Source: Pullulanibacillus pueri (GTDB taxonomy: Bacteria > Bacillota > Bacilli > Bacillales > Sporolactobacillaceae). From it: a stretch of 64,000 nt of DNA. Both the position numbers and the translations under genes were made by a program. Within the stretch, counting starts at the first letter, position 1. Each line of letters starts with the position of its first letter. The notes beneath the pieces are model-generated. The model was not told the origin of the DNA and made no database searches. It saw nothing but the letters and a program-made list of their open reading frames with translations. Location of the stretch: the NCBI RefSeq assembly GCF_014639255.1, contig NZ_BMFV01000007.1, positions 90,171-154,170 on the forward strand, in the 5' to 3' direction. Below are positions 55,059 through 63,925 of the stretch, piece by piece.

Positions 55059-56552
55059 TTATCCGTTATTTTCCTTAGGTTGTCTCAACTTGTTCTGTGG
55101 CCGAACAATACTTGGACGAATTCTGGCTAAAGGTAATGAGGTTCGAACAAATACATTGAACATAGCTACTGGGTAAAAAGGTATAAACGGCCATAAGAAA
55201 GGTGTGTTTAAATTTTTCACTCTTGCTAAGTACAGTATCAGTAAGGTCATGCCAAACATAAACCCCGGCACTCCAAAAATGGCCACAATAATAATCAGCA
55301 GGATTCGAATTATCTTGTTGGCTTCACTTAGCTCATAGCTGGGTGTCGCGAACGCACCAATCGCTGATACCGATGAATACAAGATGACTTCTGGAATAAA
55401 GACACCGACTTGAACCGCAATTTGTCCAATCAATACAGCAGCAATTAAGCCTAATGCTGTTGAGAGTGATGTCGGAGTATGAACAGCAGCCATACGAATA
55501 ATCTCAATTCCGACCTCCGCCATTAAAATTTGTAACACAATGGGCAAATGGTAGTCCTTCTTCCCAGGCCCAAGAAAGTTGAGCCAATCAGGGAGGACAT
55601 CAGGGTTCATGACAAGCACTAACCATAGGGGCACAAGAAAAATGGAAAGGAGAATCGCTATAAAACGGCTCCATCTTAGAAACCCACCCACAACAGGAGT
55701 TTGTCGGTATTCTTCAGCATGCTGGACATGATGAAAAAAGGTGGTTGGAAAAATAATAATACTGGGTGAAGTGTCGCATACAACAAGAACATGACCTTCT
55801 AAAATATGCGCTGCTGCAACATCCGGTCTTTCGGTATATCTTACTAGTGGGTAAGGATTTAATCCTTGCTTGATGACAAATTCTTCAATGGTTTTATCGG
55901 CCATTGGAATGCCATCGACCTCAATTTTTTTGATTTCCTTTTTTAACGCTTTAACGAGCCCAGGGTCAGCAACATCTTTTAAATAAATAAGAGAGACGTC
56001 TGTTTTTGAGCGTTCACCCACTTTTAACATTTCCGTTCGAAAACGTTCATCACGGATGCGCCGACGGATTAAACCAATATTCTCAATAATATTTTCGGTG
56101 AAACCATCTTTTGAACCACGAACTACCCTTTCAATATCAGGTTCTGCGGGTTGTCTGCCAGGATAATGTCGAGTATCGACAACGAGTCCAATGGACTGGC
56201 CGTCGATAAAAATGACAATAAGTCCTGACAGCATATTGTCTACGGCCTCATCTAATGTTTTTATTTCTGTGACTTGTTCGTGAGCCAAATGGTTTTTTAT
56301 GACCTCTTTTACATCTGTTCCTGTTTTATGTAGATCAACTAACCTCAGTAATTCTCTTAAGAGTTCAATGACACTTAATGAATCGACAAGAGAGTTACAA
56401 TAAACGACTTCAATTTGTTGACCTAAAATTTTCATTTCCCGGACGCCGACATCAAAGCTCGTGCCTACACCTACACGTTCTTCCAAGTACGTCTTATTCT
56501 CTTTAATTCTCTTCTTTATCTGTTCCTTGTCGTTTTCCGCTTTTAGAGGCAT
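55059..56552 (-). CDS. spoVAF: SpoVAF, GerA-family germination membrane protein
   Basis: Resembles the A subunit of germinant receptors (497 residues): a soluble N-terminal domain (about 1-300) with VDTRHYPGRQPAEPDIER and VDGIPM, then about five membrane segments, and a basic tail. ATG at 56552 has AAAGGAG eight bases upstream; the start overlaps spoVAEA by 50 bases. In B. subtilis it is dispensable for germination and may form ion channels that speed it. Confidence 0.92.
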   Translation of the reverse strand: MPLKAENDKEQIKKRIKENKTYLEERVGVGTSFDVGVREMKILGQQIEVVYCNSLVDSLSVIELLRELLRLVDLHKTGTDVKEVIKNHLAHEQVTEIKTLDEAVDNMLSGLIVIFIDGQSIGLVVDTRHYPGRQPAEPDIERVVRGSKDGFTENIIENIGLIRRRIRDERFRTEMLKVGERSKTDVSLIYLKDVADPGLVKALKKEIKKIEVDGIPMADKTIEEFVIKQGLNPYPLVRYTERPDVAAAHILEGHVLVVCDTSPSIIIFPTTFFHHVQHAEEYRQTPVVGGFLRWSRFIAILLSIFLVPLWLVLVMNPDVLPDWLNFLGPGKKDYHLPIVLQILMAEVGIEIIRMAAVHTPTSLSTALGLIAAVLIGQIAVQVGVFIPEVILYSSVSAIGAFATPSYELSEANKIIRILLIIIVAIFGVPGFMFGMTLLILYLARVKNLNTPFLWPFIPFYPVAMFNVFVRTSLPLARIRPSIVRPQNKLRQPKENNG

Positions 56553-57108
56553 GATACCCACTCCTTTCTAAAATAAGTTGTATGGCCGCCTTAGTAATGG
56601 GAGCTCCCGCTATAGCTGCATCAACGCCATAAATCTTTCCTATGTCCCCAACGCCTACAACAACGGGAAGTTGAAGGCGGTCCAACGAATAGACGGTATC
56701 TCCGGCAATCCGCCCTATTTCTAGGTCTGCCACACCGTTCTTGTCCACCCCATACGGAGTGAGCTCCCCATTTTGGTCTATACTGACATCAACTCTTGAC
56801 CACTCGTTAAATCCACTATGGGAAGCAACAGCAACTGCTCCTAACGGTTGAATGTCAGGGTGACGGGCAACGTATTCCATTGCTTTTTCTCCAGGTCCCT
56901 TTCCATTGAATCCACAATCATCAAACATAACCAAAACAGGATCAAAAGGGGTTTGAAGAATTAAATTAACAATAGCTTGCCCAGTAAGTTGAGTTGGATT
57001 CCCCGCTGACTGAGAAATACATCGTAATCCCATATCCTTAGCTGTCCGTTCCACTGCTTCTTTTGCATATTTATCCCCATCAGTAACTAAGATGACATGA
57101 CGTACCAC
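56503..57108 (-). CDS. spoVAEA: Spore protein SpoVAEA
   Basis: Soluble SpoVA component found in the spore inner-membrane complex. The 201-residue protein has RHVILVTDGDKYA, CISQSAGNPTQLTGQ, MFDDCGFNGKGPGEKAM and VGDIGKIYGVDAA. I prefer GTG at 57108, with AAAGG at suitable spacing; ATGs 2-3 codons earlier abut the box and overlap the spoVAEB stop. Confidence 0.92.
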   Translation of the reverse strand: MVRHVILVTDGDKYAKEAVERTAKDMGLRCISQSAGNPTQLTGQAIVNLILQTPFDPVLVMFDDCGFNGKGPGEKAMEYVARHPDIQPLGAVAVASHSGFNEWSRVDVSIDQNGELTPYGVDKNGVADLEIGRIAGDTVYSLDRLQLPVVVGVGDIGKIYGVDAAIAGAPITKAAIQLILERSGYHASKSGKRQGTDKEEN

Positions 57109-57113
57109 GGACA

Positions 57114-57464
57114 TCATCCTTTCGGTTTGAAAATTAATGCCACTAGAAACCCGAATAATATGGCTGAGGTAATACCTGCAGATGTTAAAGAAAAGGTTCC
57201 TATAGCAATACCTATATACCCATGCTGATCCGCTTCCGCCATCGCTCCGTGAAGAAGGGAGTGACCAAAACTTGTAATAGGGATCGTAGCCCCTGCGCCA
57301 GCGAATTCGATGAGTTTATCATATAAGCCAAAGGAGTCGAGAAATGCACCTATCACGACAAATGAGACAATGACATGTGCCGGCGTAAGTTTAAATAAAT
57401 CAAGTAAAAGTTGGCCAACAACACAAATCAGCCCTCCTATAACAAATGCCCATAAGAACTCCAA
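57114..57464 (-). CDS. spoVAEB: SpoVAEB membrane protein
   Basis: A 116-residue membrane protein paralogous to SpoVAC: both carry YDK..(E/Q)FAGAG..IP(I/V)T. It has about three to four membrane segments and is part of the DPA channel complex. The start is TTG with AGGAGG nearby, next to the spoVAD stop. Confidence 0.93.
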   Translation of the reverse strand: MEFLWAFVIGGLICVVGQLLLDLFKLTPAHVIVSFVVIGAFLDSFGLYDKLIEFAGAGATIPITSFGHSLLHGAMAEADQHGYIGIAIGTFSLTSAGITSAILFGFLVALIFKPKG

Positions 57465-57465
57465 A

Positions 57466-58479
57466 TTACTCGCCTCCTACCGTTGATTCTAAAACGACAC
57501 CATGTGCAATACAGGGAATCGATTGTTTTTGATAAATAATCGTCGGATTATGGAGTGCACCTGTGGCAACAATGAGGACTCTCCTGAGTTTGCCTTCCCT
57601 TAATTGATTAGCGATATAACTATAAGTCACGATAGCCGAACAAGCTGCACCACTCCCACCTGCAAAAACCGGTTGATCGGGACTAAACAACATCAAGCCA
57701 CAATCCTGATGCACTCCGTTAATATCAATGCCGCGTTCCCATAAAAGCTCTCTTAGGATCGGACTTCCCACACTCGAAAGATCCCCCGTCGCGATCATGT
57801 CATAGTCTTCAGGTTGTCTACCGGTATCTGCTAAGTGCGTCTCAATGGTATCAGCGGCCGCTGGTGCCATGGCCGATCCCATATCATTCGCATCATTAAT
57901 ACCCCAATCCATCACTCGACCAATGGTGGCCTCCGTAATTTTTATTTTCGAAGGTTCACGGCTGACCATTGAAGCTCCGGCACCAGTGACGGTGAAAGTG
58001 GCCGTTTTAGGCTTCGGCCCCCCGTATTCTGTTGGATAACGGAACTGGCGCTCTGCAGTGGCATTATGACTACTAACAGCCGTAACAACGGAATCCGCAA
58101 ACCCACTATCTACAAATTGAGAAGCCAGGGCTAAAGTTTGCATAGATGTCGAGCAGGCACCAAACATGCCGAGATGAGGAATTTGATGTTCACTGGCAAT
58201 GATATTTGAAGTTACGACTTGGTTTAACAAATCTCCTGCCATAAAAAAATCGATATCTTCTGGCTTTTTATTGACATTTTTCAAACATATATCAATGGCA
58301 TCCCGCATTAATTTTCTTTCAGCGGCCTCCCAATTTTTTTCGCCACAATGTAAGTTGGCATAGGTTTTATCAAAATTCGTACCGAGTGGCCCTTTGGCTT
58401 CTAAAGGACCAGAGGTAGTCCCCGTCGACGTTAAATAAACATCATTTGAAAAACGCCAAGATTGTTTCCCAATTTTCAT
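57466..58479 (-). CDS. spoVAD: SpoVAD, dipicolinic-acid-binding protein
   Basis: Thiolase-fold protein that binds DPA for uptake into the forespore. The 337-residue protein has [55 protein letters not shown] (split around residues 90-125) and [19 protein letters not shown] at 58479 follows AGGAGG; the frame overlaps spoVAC upstream. Confidence 0.95.
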   Translation of the reverse strand: MKIGKQSWRFSNDVYLTSTGTTSGPLEAKGPLGTNFDKTYANLHCGEKNWEAAERKLMRDAIDICLKNVNKKPEDIDFFMAGDLLNQVVTSNIIASEHQIPHLGMFGACSTSMQTLALASQFVDSGFADSVVTAVSSHNATAERQFRYPTEYGGPKPKTATFTVTGAGASMVSREPSKIKITEATIGRVMDWGINDANDMGSAMAPAAADTIETHLADTGRQPEDYDMIATGDLSSVGSPILRELLWERGIDINGVHQDCGLMLFSPDQPVFAGGSGAACSAIVTYSYIANQLREGKLRRVLIVATGALHNPTIIYQKQSIPCIAHGVVLESTVGGE

Positions 58480-58492
58480 CGTCAATGACCTC

Positions 58493-58951
58493 CTAGCCAA
58501 GCAAATTATTAATCGTAAGTCTTATAATGCCGAAAACCGCTGCGGACACAACCCCAAATACAATCACGGCTCCAGCAAGTTTAAATAAATTTGTTGCAAT
58601 TCCCAATACAATGCCTTCACTCTTATGCTCAAGCGCCGCACTTGTAATGGAATTTGCAAAGCCTGTGACAGGTATTAACGATCCCGCTCCAGCGAATTGC
58701 CCAATTTTGTCATAGACGCCAAATCCGGTTAAAAGCGAAGAAATTAAGATTAAAGTAGCTACTGTTGGATTCCCAACTGTTTTTTCATTAAAGTTTGTTA
58801 CGGCTAGATAGAAGCTTTCAATGCATTGACCTAAAAAACAAATAAAACCACCCACGAGAAAAGCTTTTAAGCAATTGATAAAATAATTTGTTTTAGGATG
58901 GTAAGCCTTGATATTCTTTTTATAATTCTTTTGATCATTGATAGACTCCAT
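58493..58951 (-). CDS. spoVAC: SpoVAC, mechanosensitive membrane channel
   Basis: In B. subtilis SpoVAC can act as a mechanosensitive channel during DPA release. The 152-residue protein has NCLKAFLVGGFICFLGQ, NPTVATLILISSLLTGFGVYDK, GQFAGAGSLIPVTGFANS and a C-terminal hydrophobic run, all as in the family. Immediately upstream of spoVAD. Confidence 0.95.
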   Translation of the reverse strand: MESINDQKNYKKNIKAYHPKTNYFINCLKAFLVGGFICFLGQCIESFYLAVTNFNEKTVGNPTVATLILISSLLTGFGVYDKIGQFAGAGSLIPVTGFANSITSAALEHKSEGIVLGIATNLFKLAGAVIVFGVVSAAVFGIIRLTINNLLG

Positions 58952-58974
58952 TATAATCCCTCACTTTAAATTGC

Positions 58975-59412
58975 TTATTTATCAACAAAAAACGACCAAT
59001 GAAATAGGGAGCCAAACACCTTTCCCAAGACAATGGCCATCAACAAAAGTAATATTTGTTCATGTATGCCAATCCTCTTTGCTAAAATAGGAAGAACATT
59101 TAAGACTTCTGTAAGAGCTGCTGCTAACATGCCAACAAAAACGCCCGCTCCTAAACCGATAGGAATTAAAAGAACATGGGATAAATGAAAGGATGTATTT
59201 CTTAAAGATAACCAAGACCCGATGACTGCACTAGCTACAATGCTCCATTCATAAGCTCTGATATATCCATACGTTTTTGTTAACTGAGCAAGTCGAGGAA
59301 TGATGCCAAGAACCGCAAGAAAGGCTACAAAACCACAGCCTACGGCTAACCCACCAGAAAAACCTACAATGATTAATATCAATGAGCTAATCACGATGAT
59401 TCCCCACTTCAT
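58975..59412 (-). CDS. spoVAB: SpoVAB membrane protein
   Basis: About 145 residues with four or more membrane segments and the family runs GFSGGLAVGCGFVAFLAVLG and IPIGLGAGVFVGMLAAALTE. I take ATG at 59412, giving a length like the B. subtilis protein; an open extension of 16 codons lacks support. It overlaps the end of spoVAA. Role within the DPA channel is not known. Confidence 0.9.
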   Translation of the reverse strand: MKWGIIVISSLILIIVGFSGGLAVGCGFVAFLAVLGIIPRLAQLTKTYGYIRAYEWSIVASAVIGSWLSLRNTSFHLSHVLLIPIGLGAGVFVGMLAAALTEVLNVLPILAKRIGIHEQILLLLMAIVLGKVFGSLFHWSFFVDK

Positions 59413-60016
59413 TTTTCTCTTTTTCATGAAAGGCAATGTAGCGATCAAGATCTTGTTCATAATTAAACATTTCTACTTCTAATGGACTCGGTTCTTCATT
59501 AAATCGTTTCTTGAAAATGTGATTAAAAAACAAGATCATCCCGATCCCAATCCCTATAGAGTAAGGAATTTGCAGGATCAAAGGCTTGAAATCGACCTTT
59601 CCAGTCACCATCGTGTAAATTTTTTGATGGACCTCTTGCATAGCAACATCCTCATGAAAGTTCATGATCGTTAATCCGGCTCCAATAAAAAGTAAGATCC
59701 AAACAAGAGCAAACAATATGAGCCTCGCTTTTTTCGGCTTGGTACTCACGACAACTATAGTTTGTGATGGTCCGACGGTTTGAATATCGCTATTAGGATA
59801 GTGTTGATAAATGCGTCGAATAATATCCATAGCATCGATCACAACATAAGAATTATCTTCTTGTTTTATTTGATGAATGACCATCTTATCAATATGAGAT
59901 TTTATTTTTTCAGGAGCAATGACCTGTGCCAGTCTGTCTAACGTTAGGGTTTCGTGTAAGACACCTGAAATTTTGTGTCGAAGTCGAATGTAAATAGTTA
60001 TAGTTCCCGATTCCAT
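59387..60016 (-). CDS. spoVAA: SpoVAA membrane protein
   Basis: First gene of the spoVA operon, 209 residues: a soluble N-terminal domain (about 1-95) with IYIRLRHKISG, then two membrane segments (about 96-118 and 148-168) and a cytoplasmic tail. ATG at 60016 has AAGGGG eight bases upstream. A close sigma-G promoter lies at 60036-60065. Confidence 0.92.
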   Translation of the reverse strand: MESGTITIYIRLRHKISGVLHETLTLDRLAQVIAPEKIKSHIDKMVIHQIKQEDNSYVVIDAMDIIRRIYQHYPNSDIQTVGPSQTIVVVSTKPKKARLILFALVWILLFIGAGLTIMNFHEDVAMQEVHQKIYTMVTGKVDFKPLILQIPYSIGIGIGMILFFNHIFKKRFNEEPSPLEVEMFNYEQDLDRYIAFHEKEKNEVGNHRD

Positions 60017-60035
60017 TTGCCTCACCCCTTGGTAC

Positions 60036-60065
60036 TAGTATGCTTATCAAGGCATACAAACATTC
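60036..60065 (-). promoter_or_regulatory. Sigma-G promoter of the spoVA operon
   Basis: GAATG (60061-60065), 18 bases, CATACTA (60036-60042). The -10 is a full sigma-G match; the -35 is close. spoVA is known to be forespore-expressed under sigma-G. Confidence 0.7.
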
Positions 60066-60157
60066 TTTACCCGATCATTAACCATAACTTTCCACTCCAT
60101 TATTCTTTAGTGCTTAACTTAAAAATTATTGCTTAAGTAAAACCAGACAAAAAGCAT

Positions 60158-60340
60158 GTCCTGTCCTCATTCAGTTGGGCATTAAAATGTGTTTTACCAA
60201 AATGCACCGTCAGCACCAAGTGGATTGGAGTAAAGATCCATACCGTCCTGAATACCAGAAATGTTATGCTTTCTAGTCATTCTGAAAACTTGGTTATGCC
60301 ACGCCTCAAGCCTAAGTTGCACTTATAAGGGCTTCCGCAA
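60158..60340 (+). repeat. Dispersed repeat family, near-complete copy 3
   Basis: Block order is as in copy 1 (13645-13835): CTGTCCTCATTCAGTTGGGC, ATGCACCGTCAGCACCAAGT, GGATTGGAG, CGTCCTGAATACCAGAAAT, AAAACTTGG, AGTTGCACTTATAAGGGCTT. Same length and spacing as copy 1; the middle is more decayed. Confidence 0.75.
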
Positions 60341-60349
60341 AGTTAAACA

Positions 60350-60390
60350 TACAAAAAAAGGCCAAATGGTTAATCCACCATTTGACCTTT
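60350..60390 (-). terminator. Terminator overlapping the end of sigF
   Basis: A 13-pair stem AAAGGTCAAATGG / CCATTTGGCCTTT with one U-G pair and an 8-base loop (60357-60390), then TTTT on the minus strand. Its upstream arm is the last codons of sigF, and the stop codon lies in the loop. Confidence 0.85.
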
Positions 60391-61128
60391 AATATCTGTT
60401 AATATTTTCTTCTCTAATCGCGAGACCTGCACTTGAGAGATTCCTAATCGCTTGGCAACCTCGGACTGTGTTTGATCCTTAAAATAACGGAGATAGACAA
60501 TCAACCGTTCTCTTTCTTGAAGATGCTGCACCGCTTCACGCAAAGCAATTTTATCAAACCACGCGCCTTCATCTTTATCTGAGATTTGATCCAACAATGT
60601 AATAGGATCGCCATCATTTTCATAGACTGTTTCATGTATAGAAGAAGGAGATCGAATGGCCTCCTGAGACATAATCACTTCTTCAGTAGAAATCTCCAAC
60701 GCTTCTGCTAATTCATTAACCGTTGGATTTCTACCGAGTGATTTTGAGAGGGCATCTCTTTTTTTGCGTACTTTATTCCCCATCTCTTTTAAAGAACGGC
60801 TCACCTTTATTGTCCCATCATCCCGAATAAAGCGCTGAATTTCGCCAATAATCATGGGCACTGCATAGGTCGAAAATTTTACATCGTAAGAGAGATCAAA
60901 TTTATCTACGGATTTAAGAAGGCCTATACAGCCGATTTGAAATAAATCATCTGCTTCATATCCACGGTTCAGAAAACGTTGAACCACCGACCAGACAAGC
61001 CGCATATTCTTTTGGACAATAATATCCCGAGCTTCTTTCTCTCCATCTTGGCTGCGTTTTATGAGCTCTTTTACTTCTTCATCATCCAATAACGGCTCTT
61101 TTGCATCATGTTTAACTCTGACATCCAT
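60370..61128 (-). CDS. sigF: RNA polymerase sigma factor SigF
   Basis: First forespore-specific sigma factor. The 252-residue protein has the core-binding and -10-binding region DDLFQIGCIGLL, KFSTYAVPMIIGEIQRFIRD (split), and the -35-binding helix SEVAKRLGISQVQVSRLEKKI. ATG at 61128 has GGGAG eight bases upstream and gives the N terminus MDVRVK, like B. subtilis; an ATG two codons earlier is too close to the box. Held inactive by SpoIIAB until septation. Confidence 0.97.
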   Translation of the reverse strand: MDVRVKHDAKEPLLDDEEVKELIKRSQDGEKEARDIIVQKNMRLVWSVVQRFLNRGYEADDLFQIGCIGLLKSVDKFDLSYDVKFSTYAVPMIIGEIQRFIRDDGTIKVSRSLKEMGNKVRKKRDALSKSLGRNPTVNELAEALEISTEEVIMSQEAIRSPSSIHETVYENDGDPITLLDQISDKDEGAWFDKIALREAVQHLQERERLIVYLRYFKDQTQSEVAKRLGISQVQVSRLEKKILTDIKGQMVD

Positions 61129-61144
61129 AGGCATGTCTCCCTAG

Positions 61145-61585
61145 TTAATTGCACAAGGCCTTATTTTTTGAAAGATGTTTGGTTAAAAAAACGGTCGTTC
61201 CTTGCCCAGGAACAGAAGTGACTTCAATATGATCCATAAAGTTTTCCATAATTGTAAATCCCATTCCTGAACGTTCTAATTCAGGTTTCGTTGTATATAA
61301 CGGCTGCCTTGCTTCATCAAGATTGTCAATACCTACACCTTCGTCTCTAATCGTTAAACTGATCACATCATCCTCAATCCAGGCTTGGATATAGACACTG
61401 CCTACACCTCTATTTTCATAGCCATGAATAATCGCATTTGTAACGGCTTCAGAAACGACGGTCTTAATTTCAGTGAGCTCGTCCATCGTAGGGTCGAGTT
61501 GAGCTACAAAAGCTGCAACAGTAACCCTTGCAAAAGATTCATTTTCACTAATAGCCGAAAACTCGAGTGACATTTCGTTTCTCAA
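61145..61585 (-). CDS. spoIIAB: Anti-sigma-F factor and kinase SpoIIAB
   Basis: Binds SigF and phosphorylates SpoIIAA. The 146-residue GHKL-type kinase has [30 protein letters not shown] and [15 protein letters not shown], with the family end [12 protein letters not shown]. The start is TTG directly after the spoIIAA stop. All catalytic motifs are intact. Confidence 0.97.
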   Translation of the reverse strand: MRNEMSLEFSAISENESFARVTVAAFVAQLDPTMDELTEIKTVVSEAVTNAIIHGYENRGVGSVYIQAWIEDDVISLTIRDEGVGIDNLDEARQPLYTTKPELERSGMGFTIMENFMDHIEVTSVPGQGTTVFLTKHLSKNKALCN

Positions 61586-61936
61586 TTAGGCCACCCCCAA
61601 ATTTTGAAGCGCAGCAGCTTCACTATCTTCAAATCGAATGATTTTGAACATCCCAGACATTTCAAACAATCGTTTTACCGGAGCAGAGATTGAACAAACC
61701 ACCATTTCACCACCGATACTGGTAATTTGCTTATAACGCCCTAAAATAACACCGAGTCCAGAACTATCCATAAACTCCAATTCACCAAGATTGAGCAGGA
61801 TATGCTTAATTAAATGTTGATCCAAAATTTGAGTAACTTGAGCACGTAAATCCTCTGCTGAGTGATGATCTAGTTCCCCAACTAAGCGCACGCAAAGGAC
61901 TTGATCCTTCACTTCTAAATCAATATGAAGTCCCAA
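61586..61936 (-). CDS. spoIIAA: Anti-anti-sigma factor SpoIIAA
   Basis: STAS-domain protein that, when unphosphorylated, frees SigF from SpoIIAB. The 116-residue protein has the phosphorylation loop [16 protein letters not shown] with Ser58 at the same number as in B. subtilis. The start is TTG at 61936, nine bases after AAGGAGG; the frame opens nine codons earlier inside the ribosome-binding region. Behind a sigma-H promoter. Confidence 0.96.
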   Translation of the reverse strand: MGLHIDLEVKDQVLCVRLVGELDHHSAEDLRAQVTQILDQHLIKHILLNLGELEFMDSSGLGVILGRYKQITSIGGEMVVCSISAPVKRLFEMSGMFKIIRFEDSEAAALQNLGVA

Positions 61937-62027
61937 CAGGTTTCTCCTCCTTTTAACTTTCAAAATTTAAACCCTTTAATCGTTAAGGCTACCTAAGTAG
62001 AAAGTTTTTAACTGCCTTTAATAACAC

Positions 62028-62057
62028 AATTTCGCTGTTAAAAATCACAATTCCTTC
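62028..62057 (-). promoter_or_regulatory. Sigma-H promoter of spoIIAA-AB-sigF
   Basis: GAAGGAATT (62049-62057), 12 bases, AGCGAAATT (62028-62036). This fits the sigma-H pattern (RnAGGAwww, 11-12, RnnGAATww) with one -10 mismatch, and spoIIA is a known sigma-H operon. I did not find a clear 0A box around it. Confidence 0.7.
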
Positions 62058-62085
62058 TTCATGACAAAACTAGTGGAAGTTCGAC

Positions 62086-63261
62086 TCACCACGACCCATT
62101 TGTCATTTTTCCGATACTTCGCTTAAATAAATGCCACCATTTTGCTTTATGAACATCCTCTCTAACGACAAGAGGTGTTTTACTTAAGATCTCGTCTTTT
62201 GAAGAGACAATATAGTAACCAACCGGTGTCCCAGCTTTCATCGGTGCCTTCAAATTCTTATGCACAATGATTTCCTTATGGATCTTCTCGTTTTGCTTAC
62301 CTTTTTCTTTTAAATAAACAACAGGTAATTGGGTCACAACTGGAACCGTTCCTTCTTTACTTTTATTCACTTGAACTTGCCTCATGACTTTCCCTTTAGG
62401 GACCAATTCCTTGGTTTGGAAATGTGCAAAGGCATAATTTAACATGCTGGCCACTTCTTTGTTACGCTCTTTAGGCGTTGGTGCTCCCATGACAACTGCA
62501 ATGACACGCATGCCGTTGCGTTTTGCTGTTGCAGTTAAACAATATTTCGCTTCCTGTGTAAACCCTGTTTTTAAGCCGTCAATACCTTGATACGTTTTCA
62601 ACATTTTATTTGTATTGACCAACCAAAACTTCTTATCCGTATTTTCTCTTAAATAATCCTCATATGTAGACGTATATTTAAGAACTTCTGGATAATTCAA
62701 CAATGCTTTTGCCATCATCGCCATATCATGTGCCGTTGAATAGTGATCATCTGTAGGAAGTCCAGTCGGATTACTGAAATGAGTATGCTTTAAACCAAGT
62801 GCTTTAGCCTCTTTATTCATTTTTTTGACAAAACTTTTTTCAGAACCTGCAAGATGTTCGGCCATGGCCATTGAAGCATCGTTTGCGGAACCAATCGCTA
62901 TCGCTTTTAACAAATCATTAACCGTCATTTTTTCTCCGGCCTCTAAAAAGATTTGTGAACCCCCCATTGAAGCGGCGTGTTCACTTACTTGTACTTTTTC
63001 ATCTAATGAAAGTGTTTTATTGTCAAGCGCTTTAAAGATAAGGAGGAGTGTCATGATTTTCGTCATACTTGCTGGTGGTAATTCTTTATCCATATTCTTT
63101 GAATAAAGCACCTTTCCAGTATCCTTCTCAAGTAATATTGCAGACTTTACATTGTCTACTAATGCTTGTGAATCCTTTTTCTCCTTTGCAAAAACCGAAG
63201 CAGTTGGAACCCCGGCAAAGGCGACCATCGCGCTTAAAAATATAGCGACGAATGCCTTCAT
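62086..63261 (-). CDS. dacF: Forespore D-alanyl-D-alanine carboxypeptidase DacF
   Basis: Low-molecular-weight penicillin-binding protein that trims cortex peptides from the forespore side. The 391-residue protein has a signal peptide (about 1-25), SMTK (65-68), SAN (125-127) and KTG (231-233), and a C-terminal beta domain ending in a basic helix that likely binds the membrane. ATG at 63261 has AGGAG eight bases upstream. Precedes spoIIAA as in B. subtilis. Confidence 0.95.
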   Translation of the reverse strand: MKAFVAIFLSAMVAFAGVPTASVFAKEKKDSQALVDNVKSAILLEKDTGKVLYSKNMDKELPPASMTKIMTLLLIFKALDNKTLSLDEKVQVSEHAASMGGSQIFLEAGEKMTVNDLLKAIAIGSANDASMAMAEHLAGSEKSFVKKMNKEAKALGLKHTHFSNPTGLPTDDHYSTAHDMAMMAKALLNYPEVLKYTSTYEDYLRENTDKKFWLVNTNKMLKTYQGIDGLKTGFTQEAKYCLTATAKRNGMRVIAVVMGAPTPKERNKEVASMLNYAFAHFQTKELVPKGKVMRQVQVNKSKEGTVPVVTQLPVVYLKEKGKQNEKIHKEIIVHKNLKAPMKAGTPVGYYIVSSKDEILSKTPLVVREDVHKAKWWHLFKRSIGKMTNGSW

Positions 63262-63311
63262 ATTCATCACTCCTATTCATGGTCTTTACTATTTTTAGCA
63301 ATAATCTCCTT

Positions 63312-63340
63312 TAGTATACCTAGTCCTTATGGTTTTATGC
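63312..63340 (-). promoter_or_regulatory. Forespore (sigma-F/sigma-G) promoter of dacF
   Basis: GCATA (63336-63340), 17 bases, TATACTA (63312-63318). The -35 fits sigma-F/G and the -10 is one base from CATACTA. dacF is forespore-expressed in B. subtilis. Confidence 0.6.
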
Positions 63341-63378
63341 GTGTGCGAAAATAAATAAAGAACCAGGTAAGAGCGCCG

Positions 63379-63925
63379 GTCCTTAGTTGGATTTTGAAAA
63401 GCTTTTAATACAAAAATGCACCTTCAGCAGTAATCAAGTTGATTGGGGCGGAAGACGCGAGATTCGGAACACTTATACAGAGTGTTCCCTCAGCGCCGCT
63501 GACTCACGGATACCTAAATTAGAATCCTTTGGAAGCTGGACCATCATGTCTTCTCGAAATAAACTTCGAGTTGTTCTGAAAAGCTTGATGACGAAGCGAT
63601 ACGAGTAGACGCAGGGACAGGGGATTTTTATTCATCAATTTTTTGAACACACAGATAATCCATTCCAAAATTTGCTGAGGCCACTAAGGACAATCGGCTA
63701 AAAGCGTCACGTCATTAAGGAACGTCGGCTAAACCCGTCACGTCCGTGTGACAACGCCGAAGCTAGCACTTCAATACCACCCCAAAAAGTAAAAAGCACT
63801 TTTTGGGGACCCCGACCACCACCCCAAAAAGTAAAAAGCACTTTTTGGGGACCCCGGGTGCGGGCATGTGGAAAGCGAGCGTTCTGAAGCGGAAATCCAC
63901 ACCTTCCTGGTGACCGAAATTTTTT
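63379..63925 (+). repeat. Dispersed repeat family, long composite copy 4
   Basis: The 5' block (CGGTCCTTAG, ATGCACCTTCAGCAG) leads to GTTGATTGGGGCGGAAGACG, then the central block (CGAGTTGTTC, GATGACGAAGCGATACGAGT, AGGGACAGGGGATTTT at 63567-63630), two forms of CGGCTAAAAGCGTCACGTC (63693 and 63724), the tandem hairpins, and the A-end GTGGAAAGCGAGCGTTCTG, AAGCGGAAATCCACACC. It shows how the separate fragments elsewhere fit together. Confidence 0.75.
63780..63863. repeat. Tandem 42-bp hairpin repeat, locus 2 (two units)
   Basis: Units begin at 63780 and 63822, again exactly 42 bases apart. CCCCAAAAAGT / ACTTTTTGGGG is a perfect 11-pair stem with loop AAAAAGC, followed by ACCCCG. Compared with locus 1 both stem and loop differ, but the two units within the locus agree. 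Confidence 0.85.

Larger units (their letters stand above)
60017..60369. other. Gene-free stretch between sigF and spoVAA
   Basis: About 350 bases: the spoVAA promoter (60036-60065), a full copy of the dispersed repeat (60158-60340), and the sigF terminator, which runs into the sigF stop codon. No gene. Confidence 0.7.

Noticed and set aside
63387..63608. Plus-strand 73-residue frame at the right end
   Set aside because: It reads the long repeat copy; the same peptide pattern (VDWGGRREIRNTY) recurs from the copy at 27.8 kb, showing it is repeat-derived.
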